Source: Paenibacillus tundrae (GTDB taxonomy: Bacteria > Bacillota > Bacilli > Paenibacillales > Paenibacillaceae). From it: a stretch of 64,000 nt of DNA. Where the stretch lies: positions 39,404 to 103,403 of the forward strand of contig NZ_JAUSTI010000018.1 in NCBI RefSeq assembly GCF_030812775.1, read 5' to 3'. Below are positions 35,701 through 44,370 of this stretch, one piece after another (the first letter of the stretch is position 1; every line of letters starts with the position of its first letter). A program made the translations under genes and the position numbers. The notes under the pieces are model-generated. The model had not been told where the DNA came from, ran no database searches, and saw only the letters and a list, made by a program, of their open reading frames with translations.

Positions 35701-35878
35701 TGTGGGCATATCGCCAGAGCGGCTAGCACAGGTTCAATCAGGAAGAACCGAAGGGCCAGGGGGCGTAGGCTTGAAAAATATTAATCGGCGCTTGACCTCA
35801 CTGTATGGCACAGGATTAGAGATTCAGAGTCATTTGGGGAAAGGGTCAGTTATTCGGTTTTATATACCCCTAGAATAG
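32798..35878 (+). CDS. hybrid sensor kinase with two kinase modules and an internal receiver
   Basis: 1026 residues. Signal anchor (5-28), extracellular 7TMR-DISM-like beta domain (about 45-195), seven-helix membrane region (about 208-412), HisKA with His441 (FMANTSHELRTPLHG) and HATPase (LLGNAYKY, GGTGLGLSIT), receiver (about 698-815; VVDDDP, Asp750 in VVTDWMMPG, LSKPV), then a LytS-type kinase module with His841 (AQIKPHFLYNALN) and a second HATPase (LVENAIRHG, GVGLKNINRRL). All catalytic residues are present. AAGGATTTAGG precedes the ATG. The receiver-BTAD gene 143 bases downstream is the likely output partner. Extracellular ligand unknown. Confidence 0.92.
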   Translation: MKKHWIMLTISFICIVIFPLGWVAHTLISDRTNPTVQDGFIDLTQWDFDQKGSATLDGDWDFYPNQLLTPVDLEADRSGRKALSPHSQVKVPSQWNKTLGQAHGFGTYHVRMKINPNLIKNDYGIRSQNIRMAHRIFLDGKEIGGKGLPGINPDIDIQLNLPFTGFTSIDGESADILIQVSNYSYSSGGIVASILFGDERSIQNSQQWSWLTDLMALFGFLFPAAFFLLLFRLRQNERELRYLGLFSLAGAMYALTHGEKLLGTLLPFLPNNEILRIQFLSAALAYYYLLRYIDVIVPGAVHQWFVRLGVILVILQCVIGLVLPPAVFSRLTPYMLLISLIVILYSLRAMVFWLKRRADDSHFALLSMMSLMMVVVLHTVGAFTTWDTSFLALYELLLFIFIQMILTAIRFAESFREVEALSERLLVIDSLKDEFMANTSHELRTPLHGIINIAQSMLEGAAGEVTKKQAKNLSMITSTGKRLSLLINDILDFAKLKNSEIELKREAVDLESIARTVVEVSDFTFGDKPIVLLQQWPQAMPLVEADEDRLRQILYNLLGNAYKYTHQGEIRLFATVEGEQVTVSVADTGVGIAEDKLEDIFQSYEQGNGTSENVMGGTGLGLSITRKLVELSGGTIWVESVPGEGSVFHFTLPVAQTHLLRASYKPSAAQYVAATQSAEKTNGFVDELDENDHAFEADHTILVVDDDPVNRQVLINLLSTQRYRVIAADSGAAALKLREKHPDIDLVVTDWMMPGMSGIELSRRLRERSSLSELPILMLTARGLPEDIKLGFQAGANDFLSKPVDAGELRARVRTLIEMKVSVQGAIRTEMAFLQAQIKPHFLYNALNVIIATCAVNPDKATDLLIELSQYLRGSFDFQNRDQLVPLHKEMELVESYVHLEKARFEERLVVHYEVEPGIHLYIPPLSIQPLVENAIRHGVMERAAGGMVSLKIARIGTRILVQVEDDGVGISPERLAQVQSGRTEGPGGVGLKNINRRLTSLYGTGLEIQSHLGKGSVIRFYIPLE

Positions 35879-36021
35879 TTAATTAATATAAAATAATAAC
35901 TATATATTGGACTTTATATGTACATGTACACCAAACCAGTGTTTGGAAGGTTGTTCGGCATTAAAATGTTCCGTGTAAGTCGTCTTTAGCCATTGTATAT
36001 AGTTAGGAGGTTAGAGGAGCG

Positions 36022-37185
36022 GTGAGAGCGATTGTAATCGATGACGAGAAACCCGCGCAGTTGCATTTGGAGCGCCTGTTATTGTCGGACGGACGGATTA
36101 CACCTGTGCAGTGTTTTTCGACAGCTCGTGAAGGTATTGATTTTCTGGCTAAGAATCGTGTAGATGTCGTATTTCTGGACATCGGCATGCCTGAGATGAA
36201 TGGATTGGAAGCGGCTGAATATATACAGCAATTGGATTATCAGGTTCAGATTATATTTGTAACGGCATATGCGGACCATGCCGTCGAGGCATTTGAATTA
36301 CATGCCCTGGATTACGTCTTGAAGCCGTTAAGCTCTGCCAGATTAGCGAAGACAGTAGACCGAATTATGAATGTTGGTGCGGCTCATTCCCAGGTTGCTG
36401 TCGCGGCCGAGATCGTAGAGCTCGATGGTAAGGATACACAGGCTCACACAGATATTCCTGGGTTACTCACCTTTAAGCATCTGGATATTTACAGAAGCCT
36501 AGCGCCTGAAGCGAAGAAGCATAAGTGGCGTACGACGAAGTCGCAGGAGCTGTTTGCTTTTCTGTTTCATCACCGGGGTGAGTGGGTAAGTAAAGAGGTC
36601 ATACTGGACAAGTTATGGGCGGACGTCTCTCAAGAGAAGGGTCTGACTCATCTACATACATCGGTGTATCAGATTCGCAAGCTTCTGAAGGAATGGCATA
36701 TGACGGGCAAATTAGAATACAATATGAACCGCTATCGTCTTCTTGCGGGTAATCTCGTAAGTGACATAGAACAGTTCGAACAGGGAACGAGCTATAGTGA
36801 AGTCACCGAAGAGAATGTAGAGCAATTACGGGAATTCGCCGCTCTCTATCGAGGAGACTATCTTGAAGAGCATGATTATCAGTGGTCTCAAGCCAAAGCG
36901 CGTGAGCTTAAACGGAAATATATGCAGCTCGTCATGGATATCGCCAAGTGGAATATGCATCATGGACGAGGTAAAGAATCGATTGAGCAGTTAATACAAC
37001 TACAAGAACGTGAGCCATATGCCGAGGAAATCTGCCGTCTTATGATGGAGGTGTATGCATCTATGGATGATCAACAAGCCATACTCAAATTGTATACCTC
37101 GTTCAGACTTACGATATTTGAGGATCTTGGTCACCAACCTGAGCTGGAGACCAGTCAACTTTATCATAAGCTGACGACGAAGTAG
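36022..37185 (+). CDS. response regulator with BTAD (SARP-like) output
   Basis: 387 residues. Receiver (1-120; IDDEKPA, Asp53 in VVFLDIGMPEMNG, YVLKPLS), a winged helix (about 165-245; KWRTTKSQELFAFLFHHRGE, SKEVILDKLWADV, TSVYQIRKLL) and a C-terminal bacterial transcriptional activation domain (about 255-385) of helical repeats (YRGDYLEEHDYQWSQAKARELK, REPYAEEICRLMMEVYA). GTG start with AGGAGG 11 bases upstream. Pairs with the hybrid kinase. Regulon unknown. Confidence 0.9.
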   Translation: MRAIVIDDEKPAQLHLERLLLSDGRITPVQCFSTAREGIDFLAKNRVDVVFLDIGMPEMNGLEAAEYIQQLDYQVQIIFVTAYADHAVEAFELHALDYVLKPLSSARLAKTVDRIMNVGAAHSQVAVAAEIVELDGKDTQAHTDIPGLLTFKHLDIYRSLAPEAKKHKWRTTKSQELFAFLFHHRGEWVSKEVILDKLWADVSQEKGLTHLHTSVYQIRKLLKEWHMTGKLEYNMNRYRLLAGNLVSDIEQFEQGTSYSEVTEENVEQLREFAALYRGDYLEEHDYQWSQAKARELKRKYMQLVMDIAKWNMHHGRGKESIEQLIQLQEREPYAEEICRLMMEVYASMDDQQAILKLYTSFRLTIFEDLGHQPELETSQLYHKLTTK

Positions 37186-37209
37186 TGTAGGCACAGCAGG
37201 AGGATATCA

Positions 37210-38556
37210 ATGAAATTGTTCATACATCGTAAAGATCTGCGAATAGATGACCTGGTGGGATTCGATTATTTGCGAGATCAGGGAGTAGAGGGTCTGCACG
37301 TGTTTATCTATGACCCATTTTTGCTGCGCCAGGGTCGTGATGAGGAGCACAGTGGTGTAAATTTTCTACAACATGCAGCAGAGCTTGGCAATCAGTACCA
37401 TGAAGTAGGACAGCATTTACATGTTGCATACGGTAAGCCAGCTGAAGTGGTGGAATACATCTTAGAGCAGATGGAAGGCTGTATTGATGAGGTTGTTGCC
37501 CATCGGGATATGACCCCTTATGCGATGGAGCGAGACCGTAGTATACGCAAAGTTACGGATGAACGGAAGGTCACGTTCACCCTTCTAACAGATCATCTAT
37601 TAATGGATCTTGCAGGTTTTGCGGCATTTACAGGTAAGTCTGAGCCTTATAAGGTGTTTGCTGCATTCCATCGGCGCTGGGTCGAGTTCATGAATGAGCA
37701 TCCGAACCCACCGTCAGCAACCACTGTTGCAGATCTGAAGGTAAGTGAGCGCAAGATCGAATTTCCTGAATCCATGTCTGTGCCTGAGCATCTATTAACA
37801 GATACTATGGTGGAAGATCCATTCCCATTGATGAACGACTTCTTGGCAGAGCGAGTGGTAGACTATGGGGATCATCGGGATGAGTATGAGGCATATGAGC
37901 CCAGTCATCTAAGCTCCTATGTGGCTGTTGGTGCGATATCAATCCGTAAAATGTATGATGCTGCCAATCGAGCAGCGGATTCCTACGAATGGATTAGACA
38001 GTTATGCTTCCGAGACTTCTATTTGTATCGTGCAGTGTATGAGAGTCACTATTTTACGTATGAGAAGGTATACGATCTCTCGGCATTACACGATGAGCAT
38101 TTTGAGAAATGGTGTAAGGCGGAGACAGGCATACCAATTATCGATGCAGCCATGACAGAACTGAATGAGACTGGGCGTATGCCGAATAGGCTTCGTATTC
38201 TGACAGCGATGTTTCTGACCAAAAATCTGCAGTGTCCCTTTACGTTAGGCGAAGCCTATTTCAGACGGAAACTGCGAGATTATGACAATATCCAGAATCG
38301 GGGGAATTGGTTGTGGTGTGCTTCGCTGGGCGAGAACGCTGCTCCCTATTTCAGGGTGAATAATCCAGTAACACAGTCTGAGAAGTATGACCCTCAAGGG
38401 GACTATATTCGCAAATGGCAGCCTGATCTGAAGGATATGCACAGTAAAGATATCCATCAGCCGCGAGAACATGCCATTGTCGATCTGAAAGCTTCGCGTC
38501 AGGCTGCCATTGAGGTTTATAAAACGATTCTAGCTAGTCGTCCAAAAGAGAACTGA
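37210..38556 (+). CDS. phr: deoxyribodipyrimidine photo-lyase
   Basis: 448 residues, a complete class I photolyase. Uses blue light, FAD and an antenna cofactor to split cyclobutane pyrimidine dimers. N-terminal Rossmann antenna domain (MKLFIHRKDLRIDDL) and C-terminal FAD domain with SSYVAVGAISIRKM, IRQLCFRDFY, WCKAETGIPIIDAAMTELN, NRLRILTAMFLTKNL and NRGNWLWCASLGENAAPYFRVNNP. AGGAGG is nine bases before the ATG, and the gap to the response regulator is 24 bases, so it may share its transcript. Confidence 0.94.
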   Translation: MKLFIHRKDLRIDDLVGFDYLRDQGVEGLHVFIYDPFLLRQGRDEEHSGVNFLQHAAELGNQYHEVGQHLHVAYGKPAEVVEYILEQMEGCIDEVVAHRDMTPYAMERDRSIRKVTDERKVTFTLLTDHLLMDLAGFAAFTGKSEPYKVFAAFHRRWVEFMNEHPNPPSATTVADLKVSERKIEFPESMSVPEHLLTDTMVEDPFPLMNDFLAERVVDYGDHRDEYEAYEPSHLSSYVAVGAISIRKMYDAANRAADSYEWIRQLCFRDFYLYRAVYESHYFTYEKVYDLSALHDEHFEKWCKAETGIPIIDAAMTELNETGRMPNRLRILTAMFLTKNLQCPFTLGEAYFRRKLRDYDNIQNRGNWLWCASLGENAAPYFRVNNPVTQSEKYDPQGDYIRKWQPDLKDMHSKDIHQPREHAIVDLKASRQAAIEVYKTILASRPKEN

Positions 38557-38643
38557 GTTGTTATACTAGGGATTCTTAGAGCTCTTTAGAGAAATACAGT
38601 CCCGCAAAAAGCTTGGTGAGACAGGCGATATATAAACTTTACT

Positions 38644-38678
38644 CCGTAATGATCTCTTGTGATCTTACGGTTTTTTTT
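38644..38678 (+). terminator. terminator of the photolyase gene
   Basis: CCGTAA/TTACGG stem with inner GATC pairing and eight T. Confidence 0.85.
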
Positions 38679-38849
38679 GTTTTTAAGATGAATCGTGATA
38701 GTGGTTTTATAGTCTTCTGACAGGCGCCAGATTATTTTGAAAGTTAACAAAAATTACAGTTATTTCAACTATATTTGATGTATAATTGTGGAGTGAATTA
38801 CTAATTACTGGCTGAAAGTGAATTATAAATCGTGAAAGGATGAATGTTC

Positions 38850-39341
38850 ATGGAGCAGGTAAATAGTGTGTTTGAATTGGTGCATAAAGAGGCAAGTGTT
38901 GTGGTGGGTATGAAGTGGGAAGGGACTTTTGGCGAGGCAGGAGCCGGTGGCATTCGTGTGGTGCAGTCGGAATTTAAACGTCGGTTGGGCGAGATTCAGC
39001 ATGTGCTGTATCCTGACGAACTTCTCGGATTATCTTATCACATGACGGAGACAGGGTTCACCCATTATGTTGGCGTTGAGGTCGATCCTAGTGCTACACG
39101 GGAGATTCCCGAGGGAATGGAGCGTATTGAGGTTGCTTCAAGCCATTACGCTAAGCGTAACCACAGGAAAGGCCAGAATATCGAAGCTTCATATAACGAG
39201 TTATATGTGGGGATTGAAGCTAGTGAATATCAGTTAGCCGGAGGTGCGCTTACGCATTACGAAGTGTACCCTATGACTCAGAAGACGGATGAGTCTGATC
39301 CTGAGTTTACCATTTTCATCCCGGTCATCCATAAATCATAA
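38850..39341 (+). CDS. GyrI-like effector-binding domain protein
   Basis: 163 residues. Stand-alone GyrI-like/SOUL-type ligand domain as found at the C-terminus of AraC and MerR regulators: FELVHKEASVVVGMKWEG, LLGLSYHMTETGFTHYVGVEV, ERIEVASSHYA and HYEVYPMTQK with IFIPVIHKS at the end. No DNA-binding domain. Likely binds a small amphipathic molecule or acts on a partner protein. An ATG at 38844 is in frame, but AAAGGA at 38835-38840 better serves 38850. Confidence 0.75.
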   Translation: MEQVNSVFELVHKEASVVVGMKWEGTFGEAGAGGIRVVQSEFKRRLGEIQHVLYPDELLGLSYHMTETGFTHYVGVEVDPSATREIPEGMERIEVASSHYAKRNHRKGQNIEASYNELYVGIEASEYQLAGGALTHYEVYPMTQKTDESDPEFTIFIPVIHKS

Positions 39342-39361
39342 TACATATACTATCGGACCCT

Positions 39362-39387
39362 AAAGACCGCACTGTTGCGGTCTTTTT
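39362..39387 (+). terminator. terminator after the GyrI-like gene
   Basis: AAAGACCGCA/TGCGGTCTTT stem with a three-base loop and T-run. Confidence 0.9.
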
Positions 39388-39555
39388 GCTATGGATGGAC
39401 ATGAAAAACATGTGAAATCTGCTTGAAAATTTAAAAAATGTTAAGAAAATGGACTATCCATATTAAGTTTTATGCTTTTTAATAGAGAGAGTGTGTTTAT
39501 TATAATAAGTCATATCTAACATATCGACGAACAAAATGAAGGAGAAACGCTAAAC

Positions 39556-40728
39556 ATGAGTGAGACAATCAAAAGAGAGCGGATTCCAGAGCTAAATCTG
39601 GTACGTGCCATGGCTATTATCGGCGTGCTAAGTGTGCACTCCACTTCATACGCCACCGTAGACATGACCGGCTCAGGATACTACTGGCTGTATAATTTTA
39701 TTAATATTTTTATGAAATATGGTACGCCGACCTTTATCTTTATGAGTAGCTTTGTGCTGTTCTACAACTATTATTCTCGTCCGCTAGATAAGAAGTTAGT
39801 AAGTAATTTTTACAAGAAAAGATTCGTGTATATTTTACTGCCTTATTTCCTGTTTTCGTTGATGTACTTTGTATTGCTGCATTACATCCATTATCAAGGT
39901 CGTCCATTTGGAGAGTCAGCCCTTAGCTTCGTCACCAAGCTCTTCACGGGTAAGGCATATACGCATCTGTACTTTGTGTTTATCAATATGCAATTCTATC
40001 TGTTATTCCCGTTTGTGCTCTGGTTGCTCAAGAAGTATCCTTCCGTTGTGAAGTGGTCCGTGCTGATTGGGTTACTTATTCAGTGGGCTTTCATTGTGAG
40101 TAATAAGTATGGATTCCAAGTTCCTAACAAAGGTAGCTGGGCGTTCTCCTACTTCTCCTACTTTATGTTAGGTGCCTTCATTGGGGTGTACTTCCCTAAG
40201 ATCAAACAGTGGTTTGTCATTAGTCGAGCCAATGCAACCAAAGGACGAGTCGCTTCATGGGTACTGCTCTGGGCTGTATGGATCGTTGCTGGTCTTGGGC
40301 ATGTGTACATTTATTATCTACTGCGTCTGAAGATCGCAACCTATAACACACTATGGTACGAATTCTTCTGGAATCTGCATACCTTCGCTTGTGCGCTGGT
40401 TCTGATCCAGATCTCTTATCTGCTCTATCGCAAAGGGCCAGCATTCATCGTTAAGCCATTTAATCGACTGGGTGCGCTGTCTTTCGGCATTTATCTGATT
40501 CATCCGTTCTTCTTGCTCGTTTATCGGAACTTCCCTCCACAAACGGGTACGTCTTGGCTGCTTCACCTCTGGTATGCTGGGGGGTTCGGGGTTGCCTTGA
40601 TCGCATCGTGGATTGTCGTAGGTTTGACAGCGAGATTCATTCCATTCGCATGGGTCTTCTTCGGTAATCTGCCTAAGCCTAAACCACGCCTTGTGCCACA
40701 GCAAAAGTCAGGACAACTGGATGCATAA
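39556..40728 (+). CDS. acyltransferase family 3 membrane protein
   Basis: 390 residues with about ten membrane helices. Starts with the family motif PELNLVRAMAIIGVLSVHSTSY, where the Arg and His are active-site residues. Further blocks: FIFMSSFVLFYNYYSR, KKRFVYILLPYFLF, HLYFVFINMQFYLLFP, FGIYLIHPFFLL. Such enzymes O-acylate cell-surface sugars or lipids using acyl-CoA. AAGGAGAAACGC precedes the ATG. Monocistronic, between terminators. Confidence 0.88.
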   Translation: MSETIKRERIPELNLVRAMAIIGVLSVHSTSYATVDMTGSGYYWLYNFINIFMKYGTPTFIFMSSFVLFYNYYSRPLDKKLVSNFYKKRFVYILLPYFLFSLMYFVLLHYIHYQGRPFGESALSFVTKLFTGKAYTHLYFVFINMQFYLLFPFVLWLLKKYPSVVKWSVLIGLLIQWAFIVSNKYGFQVPNKGSWAFSYFSYFMLGAFIGVYFPKIKQWFVISRANATKGRVASWVLLWAVWIVAGLGHVYIYYLLRLKIATYNTLWYEFFWNLHTFACALVLIQISYLLYRKGPAFIVKPFNRLGALSFGIYLIHPFFLLVYRNFPPQTGTSWLLHLWYAGGFGVALIASWIVVGLTARFIPFAWVFFGNLPKPKPRLVPQQKSGQLDA

Positions 40729-40756
40729 TTATATTTATTTTCCATCATAGGAATAT

Positions 40757-40805
40757 AGAGCTGTTTCTTGGACGACCTTAGGGTTGAGCGGGAAACGGCT
40801 CTTTC
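40757..40805 (+). terminator. terminator of the acyltransferase gene
   Basis: AGAGCTGTTTC pairs with GAAACGGCTCT; TTTCG follows. Confidence 0.65.
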
Positions 40806-40924
40806 GTATGTCGTACGGGTATTCGCCATGGGGAACGAATGTTTCTTTTTCGCGTACGAAGGGTAATGAGACATCGGAACACGATTACCAATTCTTTTTG
40901 ATGAACAGGAACAAGGTGAGATAA

Positions 40925-41071
40925 ATGACAACATGTCAACAATGCGGGAGACCGATGCAAGATATATTAGAATACGTAGAACATATCCTTCATGAATGTG
41001 AGCAGCCGCAGGAGTTTGGCACTGAGGAATATCAATCAGGAGCTCATGAGGGTGTTCGTGAGCAGATGTGA
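40925..41071 (+). CDS. 48-residue CxxC protein upstream of the HNH gene
   Basis: Reads MTTCQQCGRPMQDILEYVEH, then ILHECEQPQEFG, and ends VREQM. The Cys-X2-Cys at residues 4-7 and a third Cys near residue 25 suggest a small metal-binding or zinc-knuckle protein. AAGGTGAG lies five bases before the ATG, and the reading frame is compact and acidic. It is 44 bases upstream of the HNH protein in the same direction, whose N-terminus also starts with a CxxC motif. No family recognised. Confidence 0.55.
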   Translation: MTTCQQCGRPMQDILEYVEHILHECEQPQEFGTEEYQSGAHEGVREQM

Positions 41072-41115
41072 TACAATAGAAAGAAACCGGATTCATAAGG
41101 AACCGAGGTGACGAC

Positions 41116-42210
41116 ATGGAGATGGGCACGGCCCCTTTCCGGCAACATATGACTGAACATGAAGCGCAGCAGACGAAGACATGTATGTATTGCGGGCAAA
41201 AGCGTCCGTTGTCCGAATTTCGGCGCAGAACCGGGAAACGCGCCGTCCCTGGCGCCAGAAGAGGAGCCTGCCGAAGCTGTCGGAAGTCTGATGTGCAGGC
41301 AGCCGACAGTAACATCTCCATGCCACATGTAAGGCATTCCGAACGAGCGAATAGCGAGAAGCGCGTTATATCATCTGTGACTGTATCAGCAGATTCTGCC
41401 GTGCGTTCAGTATCCGTGCAAGCGAGCAAGGATAGCTCTGCTTCGTCTGTGATTGAATCCACTTCGGACAAGCAGTCCTTATCATTGAGTGAGTCTTCCT
41501 CTGGACAACGTAAGAAGAGAAGAAGGAAAAGAAAAGCGAAACGACCTGATACTCTCCTGGAAAAAGGACAAACAAAATCAGAGCCTGACCAACTGTCGGA
41601 TCAGAAGCTGACTGTAGCAAATCCGGAGCCGAAGAGTTCAAACGAAGACTCATCTCGTGTGACGATACCGACACATCGGACAAGCTCACATGGGACTCGC
41701 AATCGTGGGTTAAGTACAGATCGTCGTCAGCGCCGTCAGAATTCAGCAGAGCCTGTCGCTATTGATCCGGAAGATCCTTCTTCCCTTCGAACCAACAGAC
41801 AGGGACTCATCCGAATGCGTGGCAAAACGGACAAGGGACGCCGCTGGCATCAGGAGATTGATATGGAGCTTGCTGTCACGCTGGTGAAGGAAAAGGCTGC
41901 AGTGGTGGTCAACCGATATACCATTCGCAGATTATTCAGCAATAAGGATTTTAAACGGTTTATTCTGAATCGTGATCAGTATACGTGTCACTTCTGTGGA
42001 TCGTATGGAGACACGATTGACCATCTGCTTCCCCGAGCCAAAGGTGGACATACAACACCGCTCAATTGTGTATGTGCCTGCAATCTATGCAATCAATCGA
42101 AGGCTGCTATGGATGCGGATGAATTCATGCGATCCGGCATTCCGGAGTGGAATGCAGCACATCAGGAGGAATTGATTCAGATACAGCTACAAGAGGCGCA
42201 GTTGGATTAG
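41116..42210 (+). CDS. HNH endonuclease domain protein with N-terminal zinc ribbon
   Basis: 364 residues. N-terminal four-Cys zinc ribbon (about 23-56; CMYCGQKRPLSEF and CRSC), a long Ser/Lys/Arg-rich disordered middle (about 60-225, KKRRRKRKAKR), then a conserved helical segment and an HNH domain (about 285-345; TCHFCG, DTIDHLLPRAKGGHTTPLNCV, CNLCNQSK). The HNH core is like that of small bacterial HNH nucleases with two CxxC pairs. Nicking or cutting DNA is expected, but target and role are unknown. GAGGTGACG precedes the ATG. Confidence 0.85.
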   Translation: MEMGTAPFRQHMTEHEAQQTKTCMYCGQKRPLSEFRRRTGKRAVPGARRGACRSCRKSDVQAADSNISMPHVRHSERANSEKRVISSVTVSADSAVRSVSVQASKDSSASSVIESTSDKQSLSLSESSSGQRKKRRRKRKAKRPDTLLEKGQTKSEPDQLSDQKLTVANPEPKSSNEDSSRVTIPTHRTSSHGTRNRGLSTDRRQRRQNSAEPVAIDPEDPSSLRTNRQGLIRMRGKTDKGRRWHQEIDMELAVTLVKEKAAVVVNRYTIRRLFSNKDFKRFILNRDQYTCHFCGSYGDTIDHLLPRAKGGHTTPLNCVCACNLCNQSKAAMDADEFMRSGIPEWNAAHQEELIQIQLQEAQLD

Positions 42211-42259
42211 AGCGTTAATCGATCTTAATCAAATAGGCGCTTTGAAATATGCATTATGG

Positions 42260-42297
42260 AGAGCACACCCGAACTTGTGTTGGGGTGTGCTCTTTGT
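42260..42297 (+). terminator. terminator of the HNH gene
   Basis: AGAGCACACCC and GGGTGTGCTCT are exact inverted arms, followed by TTTG. Confidence 0.75.
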
Positions 42298-42460
42298 GAT
42301 GTCAGGATTTGATGGGATGTCCATAGTGAACTGTGAATATTTCTTCAAATTAACAACGGTGGGAAGTACATCTGTACGTTATACTGGGAGTAGTGTTTGG
42401 TGAGAGCTTTCCGAAATGAAATAGAACAGTTGTTACTTATTATAGATTGGAAGGATGCAG

Positions 42461-43120
42461 ATGAGCTTGGTACCCTTGGACATAATGTCCTATATCACGG
42501 AAGAAAATATACGTTATTGGTTAGAGCAGTTTCGCTCGCTTGGGCCATTACCAGGGATTCTGCTCACCTTTATGAAGTCATTTGTACCACCGCTGCCCAC
42601 ATTGCTTATTGTTGGAGTGAATGGTGCGGTGTATGGACTATGGGCAGGATTTATATATTCATGGATCGGCATGGTGTTAGGCTGTACGGTTACGTTTCTA
42701 CTTGTAAGAGAAATAGGTAAGTCTGCTTTTGTAGAGCGATGGGCGAATAAACCCCGTGTACAACGTAGCATGGTGTGGATTAGGCGGAATGCGTTTAGTT
42801 ATGTTTTTTTGCTTAGTATATTTCCGGTTGGGCCGTTTGTGATTATTAATGTAGCGGCAGGTATCGCCCGTATGCGGTTGCTATCCTTCTTGCTCGTCGT
42901 TGGCTGTGGTAAGGCCATTATGATTTTCTGTGTAACGTACATCGGTTCTAACGTCGAGCAGTTCCTGGAGCATCCTATTCGTTGGGGTGGCGTATTGTTG
43001 TTTATCGCTGCATCTCTATGGGCGAGTCGTAAGTTAGAGCGTCATTTTACTCGTTCATCGTCCAATATGGATGGTGCAGATGAACTTGGTGCATCTGGGG
43101 GCAAGTCCATCTCCTCTTGA
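42461..43120 (+). CDS. VTT domain (DedA/TVP38-like) membrane protein
   Basis: 219 residues with about five membrane segments. The VTT core is FMKSFVPPLPTLLIVGVNGAVYG, FIYSWIGMVLGCTVTFLLVREIGK and SIFPVGPFVIINVAAGIARM. DedA/TVP38 relatives are thought to flip or scramble lipids; the substrate here is unknown. The ATG at 42455 sits inside the GGAAGG ribosome binding site, so the start at 42461 (MSLVPLD) is preferred. Confidence 0.85.
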   Translation: MSLVPLDIMSYITEENIRYWLEQFRSLGPLPGILLTFMKSFVPPLPTLLIVGVNGAVYGLWAGFIYSWIGMVLGCTVTFLLVREIGKSAFVERWANKPRVQRSMVWIRRNAFSYVFLLSIFPVGPFVIINVAAGIARMRLLSFLLVVGCGKAIMIFCVTYIGSNVEQFLEHPIRWGGVLLFIAASLWASRKLERHFTRSSSNMDGADELGASGGKSISS

Positions 43121-43217
43121 GCCTTGTGGGGTGGGAGAATGATGTGCATGGTAGAGTAGGCTGGTGTTTACTTGTGAATGGCTAATGGTGAATGACTAAC
43201 GATAAAGGAGAATCCGT

Positions 43218-44294
43218 ATGATTGAGAGCATTTTTGATTTTGATCAAGAGTTGCATCACATGAATGAGGATGAGCTGCGTATGTTGTTACGTGAGCTGTA
43301 TCTTCGTGCAGATCGGGCAGTTAGTCAAGAAGTAGATACAGGTCGTACGGATGAATTTGCCGCTAAAGTTCAGTCGATATTTAAGCGATTGGATGACCGG
43401 CGAAATCGGGATCAGGCTGAGAAACAGGCATTGGAAGCACAGAAAACGCATGAAATACACATTGCATTTGGAGACTCACCGTTAGGCAGTATTAAGGTGG
43501 CGATGGGCAACGTTCCTGGACGTTCAGGGCGACGGTTTTTCTCGATGAGTGACTACTATGCAATTGGACCATTAGGTGATCTAACGAACAAATTAAATGT
43601 GCAACGCAGACATCTGTGGCTGCTTGAGCGATTTCACATGAGTGAACATGGTAGGTATGCGGCTCAAGGGGTAGACGAACTGCTTCACATCAATCAAGTG
43701 GTTAGCTCCATTGACGAAGAGACCCGAATTACGATCTGGTACGCTAATAATGGCCATGAGCGAACCGGGCTCGTATATGCCATGCATTTGCTGCGTGACA
43801 GGAAAAGCCCCATCTATGTCATCGAAACGAAAGAGTTATATCCACAATTGTTTAATACACCGGAAGTACAATACGAAATACGTGGTACGGGTGAGATCCC
43901 TCCCGAGAAATTACTGAAAATGTGGCATCACTGCGAGCATGATGAACCGTTATCTTCCGAGGAGCGCAGACAAATGGAGCAAGAGTGGCTGCATCTGTCT
44001 GCACAGCCTGGACATTTGCGCTTAATGCAAGATGGGATCATCCAAAGTTTCTCTGAGGACGCCATTGATGAGTTCATTATGCAGAAGTTTACCGAGGTGG
44101 CGTCAACAAGACAGCCTGGGGAATTCATTAAGTCAGCTCGTATTGTAGGTGAAGTGCTGGGTCATCTGGAACAAGCTGTCGGCGATACTTTTATTGAGTA
44201 CCGTATACGTCAGCTTATTCTACAGGGACGACTCGATATGGAGGGCATGCCTCATGCAATGCGATTTTATAGTATAAGACTTGCCAACAGCTAG
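43218..44294 (+). CDS. DUF1835/DUF3658 domain protein
   Basis: 358 residues, soluble. A short helical N-terminus (1-75, MNEDELRMLLRELY) precedes DUF1835 (about 78-200; IHIAFGDSPLGSIKVAMG, FSMSDYYAIGPL, ITIWYANNGHERTGLVYAMHLL) and a C-terminal DUF3658-like part (about 250-355; SARIVGEVLGH, DTFIEYRIRQLI). The function of these domains is not established. AAAGGAG is upstream. Monocistronic. Confidence 0.8.
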   Translation: MIESIFDFDQELHHMNEDELRMLLRELYLRADRAVSQEVDTGRTDEFAAKVQSIFKRLDDRRNRDQAEKQALEAQKTHEIHIAFGDSPLGSIKVAMGNVPGRSGRRFFSMSDYYAIGPLGDLTNKLNVQRRHLWLLERFHMSEHGRYAAQGVDELLHINQVVSSIDEETRITIWYANNGHERTGLVYAMHLLRDRKSPIYVIETKELYPQLFNTPEVQYEIRGTGEIPPEKLLKMWHHCEHDEPLSSEERRQMEQEWLHLSAQPGHLRLMQDGIIQSFSEDAIDEFIMQKFTEVASTRQPGEFIKSARIVGEVLGHLEQAVGDTFIEYRIRQLILQGRLDMEGMPHAMRFYSIRLANS

Positions 44295-44370
44295 TCGAAA
44301 GAGAAATACTTTTGATATCCAAGGAAGCTGGGTATCACCACGTTTGTTTATTTGGAAGTTCGGGAGTTCT

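Noticed and set aside
40563..41471. 302-codon open frame on the minus strand opposite the HNH gene
   Set aside because: Cys-rich, low-quality protein with no ribosome binding site. It is antisense to the well supported HNH protein and the small CxxC gene.
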